This document shows positions 20,001 through 27,114 of a stretch of DNA of 64,000 nucleotides, in pieces (the first letter of the stretch is position 1; each line of letters starts with the position of its first letter). The position numbers were made by a program, and so were the translations under genes. Below the pieces are notes generated by a model. It saw only the letters and a list, made by a program, of their open reading frames with translations. It had not been told where the DNA came from and made no database searches. The stretch is from Candidatus Nanoarchaeia archaeon (GTDB lineage Archaea > Nanobdellota > Nanobdellia > CSSed11-243R1): positions 597,376-661,375 of the forward strand of contig JAQTNH010000001.1 of NCBI GenBank assembly GCA_028713895.1, written 5' to 3'.

Positions 20001-21150
20001 TTGGGAGCCCTCTGAAGAAACAGATGCAGACGCATTTTTCAATGAAAATGGCTATTCAGGCGTTACCGGTTTCATAGCTCATCTTAAGGATTGGCTTGAA
20101 GAGCCGTTACACGCAATAGAAGGTGCCCCAGGCAGTCTTGGTTGGCAAGTTAAATTTGCCTTGGATACAATAGTTGGTTTCTTAGATGGAGCAGCCCAAA
20201 TGATTGATGGCTTGATATATCTTGCCAAATCTTTGTTTACTGACCCTGTCGGAACTATATCCGCTTTGTTTGGCGCAATATGGGACGCAGCAACCCATCC
20301 GGTAGAAACAATCAATGGAGTAATCAATTATTTCAAGGAAGAAGTTGATGACGGCCATCCTGGACGCGCTGTTGGAAAAGCCATATTTGAAATAGCCGCT
20401 TTTGTTGTCACTCCTGCTAAAATTGCAGAAGCAACTGGTTTGGGCGGGAAACTTTCAAAAATGTCCGGCCTTTTGAGAGCAGGCGCATTACTATCTAAAG
20501 CTACAAAACTTGCAACGTATTACTCTAAAATTCTGAATATAGCCAAAAGCGAGCTTTTGAATATGTTTAACCAGCTTGAAAAGATGGATTATGCACTGGC
20601 TGCAAGACTTGAAAAGCTGGTTAGGATAAAGGGTTCAGAAAACTGGGTAAGCGAGATGTACACTTCCAAACTCAATCCCCGAAATTTGAACGGAATAATA
20701 GGGGAGATTGATAATGTTGAGTTTTGGCAAGCCGCCAAATTTACAGTAACTAAAGTTTCGTATATGGCAAATGTTGTGATACCTGATAAATATCTGTCAC
20801 GATTTAAACCAGGTCAATTTATATCGAAAAACACCGTTCAGATGCAGATAGACGCATTCGTTACAAAAGGCGGAGTAAAATACATAGTTGAGAAAAAAGC
20901 GTGGACCAACTTAGAATTCAAAACACTTGACAGTCTCAAAGATTTTGAAAGACAGATAATTAAATACAAATATAGGGCTGTAACAGATAAAGCAAAAGCT
21001 ATAATAAATATAGATAAATCCTTGTTAATGAAGGATTACAGCGCATTAAGCCAAGAAATGCGCGAACAGATTGGCAGAATCAAAACACTGTTAGAGAACG
21101 AATACACAGCACAGATTATAGAAGGCAAATGGGTTTTTGTTTCCAAATGA
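17050..21150 (+). CDS. Giant secreted/membrane protein with pre-toxin region and PD-(D/E)XK-like tip
   Basis: 1366 aa from GTG, with Shine-Dalgarno GAGGGG upstream. Order: signal peptide (about 1-27); two W/Y/H-rich beta repeats (about 35-155 and 160-275), each ending in a W-x-PG-x-Y motif; a Cys-rich stretch to about 500; two Ig-like parts to about 780; a membrane helix (822-845) followed by KSSRGG; a Pro/Gly/Asp linker; a hydrophobic helical region (about 1020-1110) with HPVET (1083-1087) resembling pre-toxin segments of LXG and CdiA-type toxins; and a tip with E1219, D1268, E1281-x-K1283 and Q1302 in PD-(D/E)XK order. I infer a polymorphic-toxin-like effector. Topology is open: positive-inside would leave the tip in the cytosol until release or export. 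Confidence 0.8.
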   Translation: MKQLFRIRLILLFVILVLVIGSSLAITSVSSKKMCRDNPSSSGSCTSSDGFYDATDKVWFYWKEYGVTHNGCIHMHHTHTETQPDGDTYTGETHSFSECDGNWDYYSWEWSWWGTNGPEDDAWRPGSYNVEYLAEDKKDNTHKHFYFDFTIKGLTISNAATCKSVGENYCNENSGHYKVTDTVYNFYRAWWVFHDENADLTVSYHIHTPWGETWYYDDKNYYVGGDYEYFWNWKSFSPPGGKWTPGNYRVDYEVTDNRISYDQTFKIPFTIDEPDCSYLAGCSSGVLKTNCRYDSGAGDCMCDSYTQPDNGWYCKNNGAMEKRNYTGTCSGSSWNYNILNSVDCGTYNTAGSGTYCNSNELRTKTWSWAYKCSNGDNQKPEAVCAFDKSISSETDTLSQNCDAGYDGSYCNAAGNIEQRDYKCFGATSAGMPAETDSYSPPADFVEKDKRRIDKGRGIVEEFSATIIHSTSAAESLPYCGYDTASTTACVIGCTYLSGTAVCKGVDLKSTFTAPSAMIGDKINITVNYTSKSYSGNTKFAVDLTGLTDSEQAFTTAVIANADSSVVLQYTIPYTADALPDMQYRVRVYDAAGNLLSTLSSGKISIEGFVDITKVSTADEYTTGSSAKVSLDYVSYGIDKDVKFKLDIGTCKTMDYASCNAREQNYQVCRSEEVCMSEPIFSIMATKEKVPIREPEPIIYKPIITLPVHKCKFETRCYGDIVKLDNKCYTCTDFAKEVSYELALDVDKGANSFELDMPLPSNMSEGSYAVLVQVFNDKDKLFDSMTSSPFITSKIFPTTGAIGFYPTAGDGDSSGKTGGALKTIAIGIAVTAAIASIAAFSISVVKSSRGGTDYLSELNKSIGKTTDVFSKVVKDRSEDMKEKTGPVFTPITPPKIGAPRSDYSGVQQPMGDYAGTVTAPGQYDDSKYKGHGSPPAIPPYTSLPGYHRPGMSQDDPAPGTNPLPDDGGDNNDAGYYGGTPLPNSFWEPSEETDADAFFNENGYSGVTGFIAHLKDWLEEPLHAIEGAPGSLGWQVKFALDTIVGFLDGAAQMIDGLIYLAKSLFTDPVGTISALFGAIWDAATHPVETINGVINYFKEEVDDGHPGRAVGKAIFEIAAFVVTPAKIAEATGLGGKLSKMSGLLRAGALLSKATKLATYYSKILNIAKSELLNMFNQLEKMDYALAARLEKLVRIKGSENWVSEMYTSKLNPRNLNGIIGEIDNVEFWQAAKFTVTKVSYMANVVIPDKYLSRFKPGQFISKNTVQMQIDAFVTKGGVKYIVEKKAWTNLEFKTLDSLKDFERQIIKYKYRAVTDKAKAIINIDKSLLMKDYSALSQEMREQIGRIKTLLENEYTAQIIEGKWVFVSK
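20671..21147 (+). other. Candidate PD-(D/E)XK nuclease tip of the giant protein
   Basis: Within the C-terminal 160 residues a classical order is readable: a helix Glu (E1219 in GEIDN), a strand Asp (D1268 in QIDAF), the E-x-K on the next strand (E1281, K1283 in YIVEKKAW), and a following helix with Gln and Tyr (Q1302, Y1306 in ERQIIKYKY). This is the GEID...EVK...Q..Y pattern of RecB-like nucleases and of many nuclease toxins. The assignment rests on motif order and spacing only. Confidence 0.5.
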
Positions 21151-21169
21151 AGCCAGGGAGCGATAAAGT

Positions 21170-21904
21170 ATGTCAGAAAAAAAATCATATGTGGCATTCC
21201 ATGTAAAAACTGGGATTGAAGAAAAACAAATGGCGGACTTAGCCAGTGCTTCGAAGAAATACGCCCTAAACAAAATTTACTTTCTTGCATCAACAAAATC
21301 AGGTTACGAAACTATTGATCCTAAAAAAGCCGCTGCGCTAATAAAAGAAGGCAAGAGTGCTGAACTTTCGTTTGTTATGAAATTTAAAGGCCCTAAATTC
21401 ACACCGGAACTTTCGGTTTCGTTTGAACCTGACAAAAAAGGATGTCTGTTGTGTGTTTCTACAATTGAAGACAATCTTACCCGATATTTTGATAACAGTT
21501 CTATTGAAAAAGACTCTGGTGTCCTGAACCAAAAAATGTTTTTAGATTTTTGTAAAGACGTATACAACATATTCCACCCACTAATTGGTTTTTCAGGAAG
21601 AAATGATTTTGAGGGGGACTCTACAAAAGACTGGTTGTCTAAACTTGAAATCAGGTACCTTTCATCCATAATGTTTTTTGGACATGATTACGTTAAAAAA
21701 TACGGCAAGGTGCAACTTTTGAAGACCTATGGCGCATGGAAGATTGACGCTTTTAAAGACGGCGGAGTAATGATTGCATTGCAACCCATGATGTCTGCAT
21801 GGGGGATAGGTTCTAAAGAGAAAGAGTTTGTGAAAGCTTCTTCACATTTGCTTGCACTTTTTAAAATAAAACATGATAAAGAAAATAAATGGCTCTTTTA
21901 CTGA
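21170..21904 (+). CDS. Orphan soluble protein in immunity-gene position
   Basis: 244 aa, starting 19 bases after the giant gene with a GGGAG Shine-Dalgarno. It has no signal peptide or membrane helix. Notable parts are a beta-rich N-terminal half, an IFHPLIGFSG segment in the middle and YGKVQLLKTYGAWKI toward the end, which loosely recalls immunity proteins with a two-half alpha/beta fold. I do not recognise a named family. Position, size, solubility and orphan character are what an immunity protein against the upstream tip would show; this is inference. Its end overlaps the convergent small gene by seven bases. Confidence 0.7.
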   Translation: MSEKKSYVAFHVKTGIEEKQMADLASASKKYALNKIYFLASTKSGYETIDPKKAAALIKEGKSAELSFVMKFKGPKFTPELSVSFEPDKKGCLLCVSTIEDNLTRYFDNSSIEKDSGVLNQKMFLDFCKDVYNIFHPLIGFSGRNDFEGDSTKDWLSKLEIRYLSSIMFFGHDYVKKYGKVQLLKTYGAWKIDAFKDGGVMIALQPMMSAWGIGSKEKEFVKASSHLLALFKIKHDKENKWLFY

Positions 21905-22164
21905 CCCGCGCTGCCTTCGCCGGATTCGCCAACTCCTTCCCCAACTGTCAGGCTGTAAGTCTCGTTTGCAAAGCGTTCGGTGAGATTTGGCTCGGCAACA
22001 TTCCCGTTTGGAACTCCGCCGCCTGAGCTGGATTCTGCCACAGGCATAGTTGAGTTTTGAACTGTGTTTTGGACAGTATTTCCGCCTATATTATATATCA
22101 CAAACAGAGCCAGCGCTACGATTACTGTTATCCCGATTACCAAACAGAATACATTGATTTTCAT
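21898..22164 (-). CDS. Small single-helix membrane protein
   Basis: 88 aa from MKINVF (an in-frame ATG two codons upstream is possible). One membrane helix (about residues 5-27) is followed by an Asn/Ser/Gly-rich segment, probably outside the cell. No family recognised. It sits between eIF2-gamma and the toxin-like island on the minus strand, and its 3' end overlaps the orphan gene, so it may belong to the island. Confidence 0.55.
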   Translation of the reverse strand: MKINVFCLVIGITVIVALALFVIYNIGGNTVQNTVQNSTMPVAESSSGGGVPNGNVAEPNLTERFANETYSLTVGEGVGESGEGSAGQ

Positions 22165-22195
22165 AACCACTACAAAACACTGCAGAAATTTAAGA

Positions 22196-23590
22196 TTATT
22201 CTTTTAAGATTCCATAGCCGACAAGTCGCCACTTCTGCCCGATTTGCCTGCTGAAGACAATGCGCTCTCCTGCGTAAATGCACACCGGAAGCTTGAGAAC
22301 CATCTCGATTGTGTTCCCCTGCGTTTTGGTTATTATCCCGACTGAACGCGAAGTCCAGGCATTAATCATTATCGGCTCGTTTGTCTTCAGGGGTTGGGTT
22401 GCAAGCTCTTCCTTTGAGCCGACTACGCGCTCAAGCAGATGAACTTCAAGCTTCATCTTGTGCCATACTTTTGGCATTTTGCCCCGCAGCCCTGCAACGT
22501 GCCCGACAAGCGTGTCTGATTTTGCAACGAACGGGTCAAGCTCAGTGCCTAATCCGGATGAGCCGCCCGGAACAAGCTCATTGACTTTTACGTTGCTGAT
22601 GAATGCGCTTGTGACTTTTGAAAAGATTGGCTGCCACTCAACATTTGCGCCTTTTATTATCTTTCGTCCGGGCAAAATCTCTATCTCATCGCTTACTCTC
22701 ATTTTTCCCTGCTTGAGTATTCCGCCGAGGACTCCGCCCTTAATCTTTAAGATGTCTGTGCCAGGTTTATTAACGTCAAAGCTTCGCGCGATTAAGAATA
22801 TAGGGTCAGCATCAAGATTTCTTTTTGGAGTCGGGATAAATTTTTCAATTGCCCAAAGGAGATAATCAATGTTAGCGCCGTACTGTGCGGATATCGGGAT
22901 GATAGGCGCATTTTCAGCAATAGTCCCCTTCACAAAGTCCTTTATGCATTTGTAGTGGAGCTTTGCCTGTTCAGGCGTTATCAAATCAATCTTATTCTGG
23001 ACGATAACAATATTTTTGATTCCGCCAATTTCAAGCGCTGTCAAGTGCTCCTTTGTCTGCGGCTGCGGGCAGGGCTCGTTTGCAGCGATTACAAGAATTG
23101 CCCCGTCCATTGTTGCCGCCCCTGTGAGCATTGTCGCCATCAGGGTCTCGTGCCCAGGCGAATCAACAAAAGAAATCCTTCGCACCGGAACCGTGTCCTC
23201 AAAATGCTTCACACATTTTTTTGCAGTTGTAAAACATTCCGGCTCGCTGCATTTAGGACATCTGCGGACTGTGAAATCAGCATAACCCAAACGTATTGTC
23301 AAGCCGCGCTTTATTTCCTCGGAATGCTCCTGGGTCCATTTGCCTGTCAGCTCGTGAACAAGAGTTGTTTTTCCGTGAGCAACATGCCCGATTGTTCCAA
23401 TGTTAACTTCTGCGATGTATTCTGTTTCCGGAATTTTCGGAGATTCAATCTTTTTTGCTTCAATAGGTGGCTGAGCTTGTGTTTCGGATTTTGCAATCTT
23501 GGGAGCTTTAGTTTTACGTGGCTTTTTTTCAGTAGCCTGCTCTACCTGTTTTGTTTCTTCAGTTTTTTCTTCAGGCTTCTTTTTAACCAC
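22196..23590 (-). CDS. eif2g: Translation initiation factor 2 subunit gamma
   Basis: 464 aa from a GTG with GAGGTT seven bases upstream; an upstream in-frame ATG lies inside a dispersed hairpin repeat and is rejected. A Lys/Glu/Pro-rich extension of about 60 residues precedes the G domain (GHVAHGKTTL, DSPGHE, NKID), a zinc knuckle CPKC-x(n)-C, and two beta-barrel domains. It delivers initiator tRNA to the small subunit. In most archaea the N-terminal extension is short or absent. It follows S6e after 57 bases, the usual archaeal pair. Confidence 0.95.
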   Translation of the reverse strand: MVKKKPEEKTEETKQVEQATEKKPRKTKAPKIAKSETQAQPPIEAKKIESPKIPETEYIAEVNIGTIGHVAHGKTTLVHELTGKWTQEHSEEIKRGLTIRLGYADFTVRRCPKCSEPECFTTAKKCVKHFEDTVPVRRISFVDSPGHETLMATMLTGAATMDGAILVIAANEPCPQPQTKEHLTALEIGGIKNIVIVQNKIDLITPEQAKLHYKCIKDFVKGTIAENAPIIPISAQYGANIDYLLWAIEKFIPTPKRNLDADPIFLIARSFDVNKPGTDILKIKGGVLGGILKQGKMRVSDEIEILPGRKIIKGANVEWQPIFSKVTSAFISNVKVNELVPGGSSGLGTELDPFVAKSDTLVGHVAGLRGKMPKVWHKMKLEVHLLERVVGSKEELATQPLKTNEPIMINAWTSRSVGIITKTQGNTIEMVLKLPVCIYAGERIVFSRQIGQKWRLVGYGILKE

Positions 23591-23616
23591 TCTACTTAAC
23601 CTCGTTTTCTGTTTCG

Positions 23617-23633
23617 GACAGCACAAGGCTGTC
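23617..23633 (-). repeat. Dispersed hairpin repeat, copy 1
   Basis: GACAGC-ACAAG-GCTGTC (plus-strand reading): a 6-bp stem with 5-base loop in the S6e/eIF2-gamma gap. Flanks are shared with the other two copies: an AAAC after the stem (minus-strand sense) and a CGG four bases before ATGACAGC. Copies 2 and 3 are at 26013-26029 and 63851-63867. Confidence 0.7.
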
Positions 23634-23647
23634 ATGTATCCGCGCCA

Positions 23648-24046
23648 TTACGCTTTTGCCTCTTCTTTTCCAAGCGCAGCTGCAAGTGATTTTTCCCCAT
23701 GATACTTTACAACCTTGCAGTTAATCTGGGCTATCTCCTCAGAAATCTGGTTTCCGCGCAGGGACTTTCTCTTTTTGTCCCCTCTGTCTTTTGGATGGAA
23801 ACCTGGGCCGCTTGATATAAGAACCTTTATCCTCTTGGTGCCCATTATGTCCTTTCGCATTGGGAAACCTTCCTTGTCGCTTCCGCCTGTAATCTGTAAC
23901 TCAAATCCTGCAGCGTTTACTATCTCGCCGCGGAAATTGTTCCCAATCTTAAGCCCTATAAGCTTGTCTGCGTCAGGGGATTTTACTTCTACCTGATATG
24001 CTTTCTTAGCTTTAGGGTCAGAAATAACTAGTCTAAAATCTGCCAT
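23648..24046 (-). CDS. rps6e: Ribosomal protein S6e
   Basis: 132 aa from MADFRLVISDPK, with GGGAGTG upstream; two earlier in-frame ATGs do not fit the family start. The S6e core is clear: DADKLIGLKIGNNFRGEIV, GGSDKEGFPMRKD and GPGFHPKDRGDKKRKSLRG. It binds the small-subunit foot. The gene appears to have its own promoter and structured leader downstream of infB. Confidence 0.93.
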   Translation of the reverse strand: MADFRLVISDPKAKKAYQVEVKSPDADKLIGLKIGNNFRGEIVNAAGFELQITGGSDKEGFPMRKDIMGTKRIKVLISSGPGFHPKDRGDKKRKSLRGNQISEEIAQINCKVVKYHGEKSLAAALGKEEAKA

Positions 24047-24107
24047 TACATTCACACTCCCGGGCATCAAACTTTAAGAGTTTTCAGCCAGTCATTGTTT
24101 TCAGCAC

Positions 24108-24180
24108 AGCGAATCAATATTCGCTTGCGTCAAGAACCAAATGGTTCTTAACGAATTAACAGAATAATGGTTTTTAAAGG
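24108..24180 (-). promoter_or_regulatory. Promoter and two-hairpin leader of the S6e-eIF2gamma unit
   Basis: Reading the minus strand, a TATA-like TTTAAAAACC lies at the very end of infB (about 24170-24179). Downstream come a hairpin AAGAACC-AAAT-GGTTCTT (24132-24149) near the expected transcription start and a second hairpin AGCGAAT-ATTG-ATTCGCT (24108-24125) in the leader. The hairpins could end infB transcripts or regulate S6e autogenously; the sequence does not choose. Confidence 0.5.
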
Positions 24181-25959
24181 TTACTCTTCTTCTTTGTCTT
24201 CGTGCTTTTCTATTATTTCCTTGAACTCCCGAAGAGTCTGGATTTCATCAGCAGAGAGCTCAGCTGCAAACTCTGATTCTATTATTTCAATGTTTGAGCG
24301 CGGAACAAAAACGTAGAGCGTTTCATCCTCCTTGATTGTGCGCCCGATTGTAGGCCCCTGGATGGAAACAGCAATTTTCTGCCCTGCTTTTGCTTCACTT
24401 ATGTTTTCGCCTTCAGACTGAAGCTGGTGGATTTCCCCGATTTCCTTGCCGTTTGTTTTTATGAGCCTGACTTTTGTCCGGATGCGTCCGGCAAGAACCT
24501 CGACTCCGACAACAGCAGGATTGCACTGGCGGAAAACAAAGCCCTTTAGCAGCTTTATTTTTGCGGGCCAGATGAGCTTTGCAAGCGCCTGGCTTCGCCT
24601 TTCTGTTTCCTGCTGGTATTTCCACTGCAGGTAATCCTCATATATTGAGTATACTATGTTGGAAGAAAATATCTTTACATTGTGCTCTTTTGCATACTGC
24701 TCGACATCTTTTGGAATTTTGACATTGAATGTGAAAATAACACCAATCAGCGGATTATTCTCGGCAATGCGCTTTGCTTCGATAACATCTGTCTTTGTCA
24801 AATCCCCGATTGCTGCCTTGCGTATGGGAACATTGATTTTTTTCATGAGTCCTGTGAGAGCCTCAATTGCGCCGATAGAGTCTGCCCTGATTATTGCGCC
24901 TTCTTCGTCAGAGGCTTTGAGGAGCGTCTTGATTTCTTTCTGAAGCTCTTTTTTTGCCTGCTCTTCCTCTGCCTTTGACTGGACTTCCCAGACCGGCATT
25001 CCGGCTACTGCATTGTCAAGCCCGGGCGCGCTTATTTTTATTCCAGCCGCCGCAGTAACTGACTTTACATTCAGGAACTGCCCTTTCTCGCGAAGCTCTT
25101 TCATTGGCGAAGGCTTAAGCAGAGCCCTGACTTTTGTGACAATGGGCTCGTTCAAGCCAGGCATCACGATTGTGTCGCCGACATCAAGAGTCCCTGCATA
25201 GAGTATTACATCAATCGTTTTTCCAAGCCCTTTTTCATCCTTTATTTCTATGATACTTCCCCGCGCTGGGCCGCTCACTTCAATCTTCAGCTGGTTTTCA
25301 AGATATTTCTGCGCAAGCCCGGTAAGAACCATCAGCAGCTCTGGAATCCCCTCCTTGGTTAATCCTGAGCAGGGAATTATTGCAACCTGCTTTGTGTAGT
25401 CATTGACGCGGTCAAACCGTTCGGAGTTTACCCCGTAATCTGAAAGCGCGATTACAAGCTTGTACAACTGGTTGTCAAGCTCCTCCTTGACATGCTCAGG
25501 CTGCTCTGCAAAACTTTTCATGAAAGGCTGTTCCTCGTGTTTTTGCCAGCCGTCTATCAAATCAATCTTGTTCGCGGCAACAACGAATGGAACCTTGAAC
25601 TGCTTGAGAACCTCAAGAGCCTCGCGTGTCTGCGCTTTGAACCCTTCGTTGATGTCAACAACAAGAACTGCAATGTCAGAGATTGAACCGCCTCGCTTGC
25701 GAAGGTTTGAGAATGCTTCGTGGCCAGGAGTGTCAATCATCAGGAAACCAGGGATTGTGAGTTTGATATTCAGCTTGTCAATCAGGCCGAAAGTCGCCTT
25801 TTTTATCGCATCAATAGGGACTTCAGTGGCGCCTATGTGCTGTGTGATGGCTCCAGCTTCCCTTTTGGCAACAGCAGTGCCCCTAAGCTTGTCTAATATC
25901 GTTGTTTTCCCGTGGTCAATGTGCCCGACCACCGATATTATGGGCTGTCGTATTGCCAT
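24181..25959 (-). CDS. infB: Translation initiation factor aIF5B (IF2-like)
   Basis: 592 aa from MAIRQPIISVVGHIDHGKTT; upstream in-frame residues are encoded by the promoter and repeat and are rejected. G domain motifs GHIDHGKTT, DTPGHEAF and NKIDL are followed by the beta-barrel, alpha/beta/alpha and C-terminal domains of eIF5B. It promotes subunit joining. The minus-strand TATA box TTTAAAT (about 25981-25988) is centred 26 bases before the ATG, so the mRNA is probably leaderless. There is no sign of an intein, which is frequent in this gene elsewhere. Confidence 0.95.
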   Translation of the reverse strand: MAIRQPIISVVGHIDHGKTTILDKLRGTAVAKREAGAITQHIGATEVPIDAIKKATFGLIDKLNIKLTIPGFLMIDTPGHEAFSNLRKRGGSISDIAVLVVDINEGFKAQTREALEVLKQFKVPFVVAANKIDLIDGWQKHEEQPFMKSFAEQPEHVKEELDNQLYKLVIALSDYGVNSERFDRVNDYTKQVAIIPCSGLTKEGIPELLMVLTGLAQKYLENQLKIEVSGPARGSIIEIKDEKGLGKTIDVILYAGTLDVGDTIVMPGLNEPIVTKVRALLKPSPMKELREKGQFLNVKSVTAAAGIKISAPGLDNAVAGMPVWEVQSKAEEEQAKKELQKEIKTLLKASDEEGAIIRADSIGAIEALTGLMKKINVPIRKAAIGDLTKTDVIEAKRIAENNPLIGVIFTFNVKIPKDVEQYAKEHNVKIFSSNIVYSIYEDYLQWKYQQETERRSQALAKLIWPAKIKLLKGFVFRQCNPAVVGVEVLAGRIRTKVRLIKTNGKEIGEIHQLQSEGENISEAKAGQKIAVSIQGPTIGRTIKEDETLYVFVPRSNIEIIESEFAAELSADEIQTLREFKEIIEKHEDKEEE

Positions 25960-26012
25960 GTACAGAACAAAATTAGCATAATTTAAATTCTTATCTGAAC
26001 GGTTCGTGTTTA

Positions 26013-26029
26013 GACAGCGCAAGGCTGTC
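26013..26029 (-). repeat. Dispersed hairpin repeat, copy 2
   Basis: GACAGC-GCAAG-GCTGTC, upstream of the infB TATA box and in the same orientation relative to infB as copy 1 is to eif2g. The outer CGG and AAAC flanks are conserved. The one base changed relative to copy 1 inside the unit lies in the loop, so the stem is kept. Confidence 0.7.
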
Positions 26030-26067
26030 ATGCAGCCGTAAGATAATGACAAGTCTGTATAGCAAGC

Positions 26068-26105
26068 TTTAAAAAAGAGTGAATTCCATTAAAGATTGTC
26101 AGGTG
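26068..26105 (+). promoter_or_regulatory. Promoter and Shine-Dalgarno of the 51-aa gene
   Basis: TATA-like TTTAAAAAA at 26068-26076 and AGGTG at 26101-26105, five bases before the ATG. Together they support the small downstream gene. Confidence 0.5.
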
Positions 26106-26110
26106 TTTGT

Positions 26111-26266
26111 ATGGCAAATGAATGCGAAAACTCAGAAATCATGGATGAAGATGATGCTGAAATGCAGGCAGATAATTCTGTATGGGAAACACTCACTCCT
26201 GAGCAGAAAAAATACTTCAAGAAGCTCAGCGAAAAGTCTCCTGACAATATGAAATACATTGGCTAA
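26111..26266 (+). CDS. Small acidic protein, 51 aa
   Basis: 51 aa, starting MANECENSEIMDED and ending DNMKYIG. The first half is very acidic; the second half, TPEQKKYFKKLSEKSP, is a probable basic amphipathic helix. No family recognised. A TATA box, a well-spaced Shine-Dalgarno and a clean stop before the convergent adk gene argue that it is real. It lies in the infB/adk gap where archaea usually have no gene. Confidence 0.55.
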   Translation: MANECENSEIMDEDDAEMQADNSVWETLTPEQKKYFKKLSEKSPDNMKYIG

Positions 26267-26285
26267 AAATAAAATAGAAAAAATT

Positions 26286-26939
26286 CTACTGGATTACTCT
26301 TTTATCCTTCAGAGCCTTCATTATCTTTGCAACCTGCTCGTCCGGAGGCACGTCAACGCTGTTGCACGGAATGTCTATCCGCACTCCCTTCTTTCCGTAA
26401 TAATCTATAAGCGGTGCTGTGCTTTTTTCGTAAACTTTCAGGCGCTCCTTGATGGACTCTGGCTTGTCATCAGAGCGCTGGTAAAGCTCTCCGCCGCATT
26501 TGTCGCAAATCCCCTCAACTTTTGTCTTGAGGTAAAGCGTGTTGTAGATTGCGCTGCATTTGCTGCACTGCCTTCTGGATGATAATCTTGCTATGATGAC
26601 TCTTTCAGGCACGACAAGATTGATTACAGCATCGAGCTTTGCGAATTTTTCAAGCGATTCTGCCTGCTCGATTGTGCGCGGAAACCCGTCGAGAATAAAT
26701 CCCTTTTTTGCATCAGACTCGGCCAGGCGCTTCTGCAAAACAGCCATAACTATTTTGTCAGGCACCAAGCCTCCGCTGTCCTGGCCCTTTCGTATCTCGG
26801 GCCCGAGTTTTGGGTCATCGCGGTTTGCCCGTAACAATTCTCCTGTAGAAACTGCAGGCACTTCAAGCTTTGGAGCCATGCGGGTTGCATAGGTTCCTTT
26901 TCCTGAGCCTGGCGGTCCAAGCATTGCCAACTTAACCAT
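26286..26939 (-). CDS. adk: Adenylate kinase, zinc-type long form
   Basis: 217 aa. P-loop GPPGSGKGT (8-16), NMP-binding region, FILDGFPRT, and a LID carrying CSKC and CDKC that bind zinc, as in bacterial and some archaeal long adenylate kinases. It balances AMP, ADP and ATP. It starts four bases after L24e in the place where euryarchaeal L7Ae-S28e-L24e operons usually carry nucleoside diphosphate kinase. Confidence 0.94.
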   Translation of the reverse strand: MVKLAMLGPPGSGKGTYATRMAPKLEVPAVSTGELLRANRDDPKLGPEIRKGQDSGGLVPDKIVMAVLQKRLAESDAKKGFILDGFPRTIEQAESLEKFAKLDAVINLVVPERVIIARLSSRRQCSKCSAIYNTLYLKTKVEGICDKCGGELYQRSDDKPESIKERLKVYEKSTAPLIDYYGKKGVRIDIPCNSVDVPPDEQVAKIMKALKDKRVIQ

Positions 26940-26943
26940 ATAT

Positions 26944-27102
26944 TCACCCTTTTACCCATTTGGTGTTACGTGGCAGCCTGCCTAACTTCGTGTTCTTCTC
27001 GCATTTTGAAGAACAGTAGTAGAATATCCTGCCATCATTCTTGACATACATGAGCCCTTCATGTTCTGTCATGTTTTTTTTGCAAAATGAACATTGCGGC
27101 AT
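26944..27102 (-). CDS. rpl24e: Ribosomal protein L24e
   Basis: 52 aa. C4 zinc motif CSFC-x(n)-CSSKC within the L24e pattern MPQCSFCKKNMTEHEGLMYV and GRIFYYCSSKCEKN. The length is typical of archaeal L24e. It begins 12 bases after the S28e stop and is followed after four bases by adk, so it is part of the L7Ae operon. Confidence 0.93.
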   Translation of the reverse strand: MPQCSFCKKNMTEHEGLMYVKNDGRIFYYCSSKCEKNTKLGRLPRNTKWVKG

Positions 27103-27114
27103 TTAGAACACCCC

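Noticed and set aside
23591..23635. ATG start giving eIF2-gamma 15 extra residues beginning MTALCC
   Set aside because: Those codons are the dispersed hairpin repeat read through; the GTG at 23590 has a proper Shine-Dalgarno.
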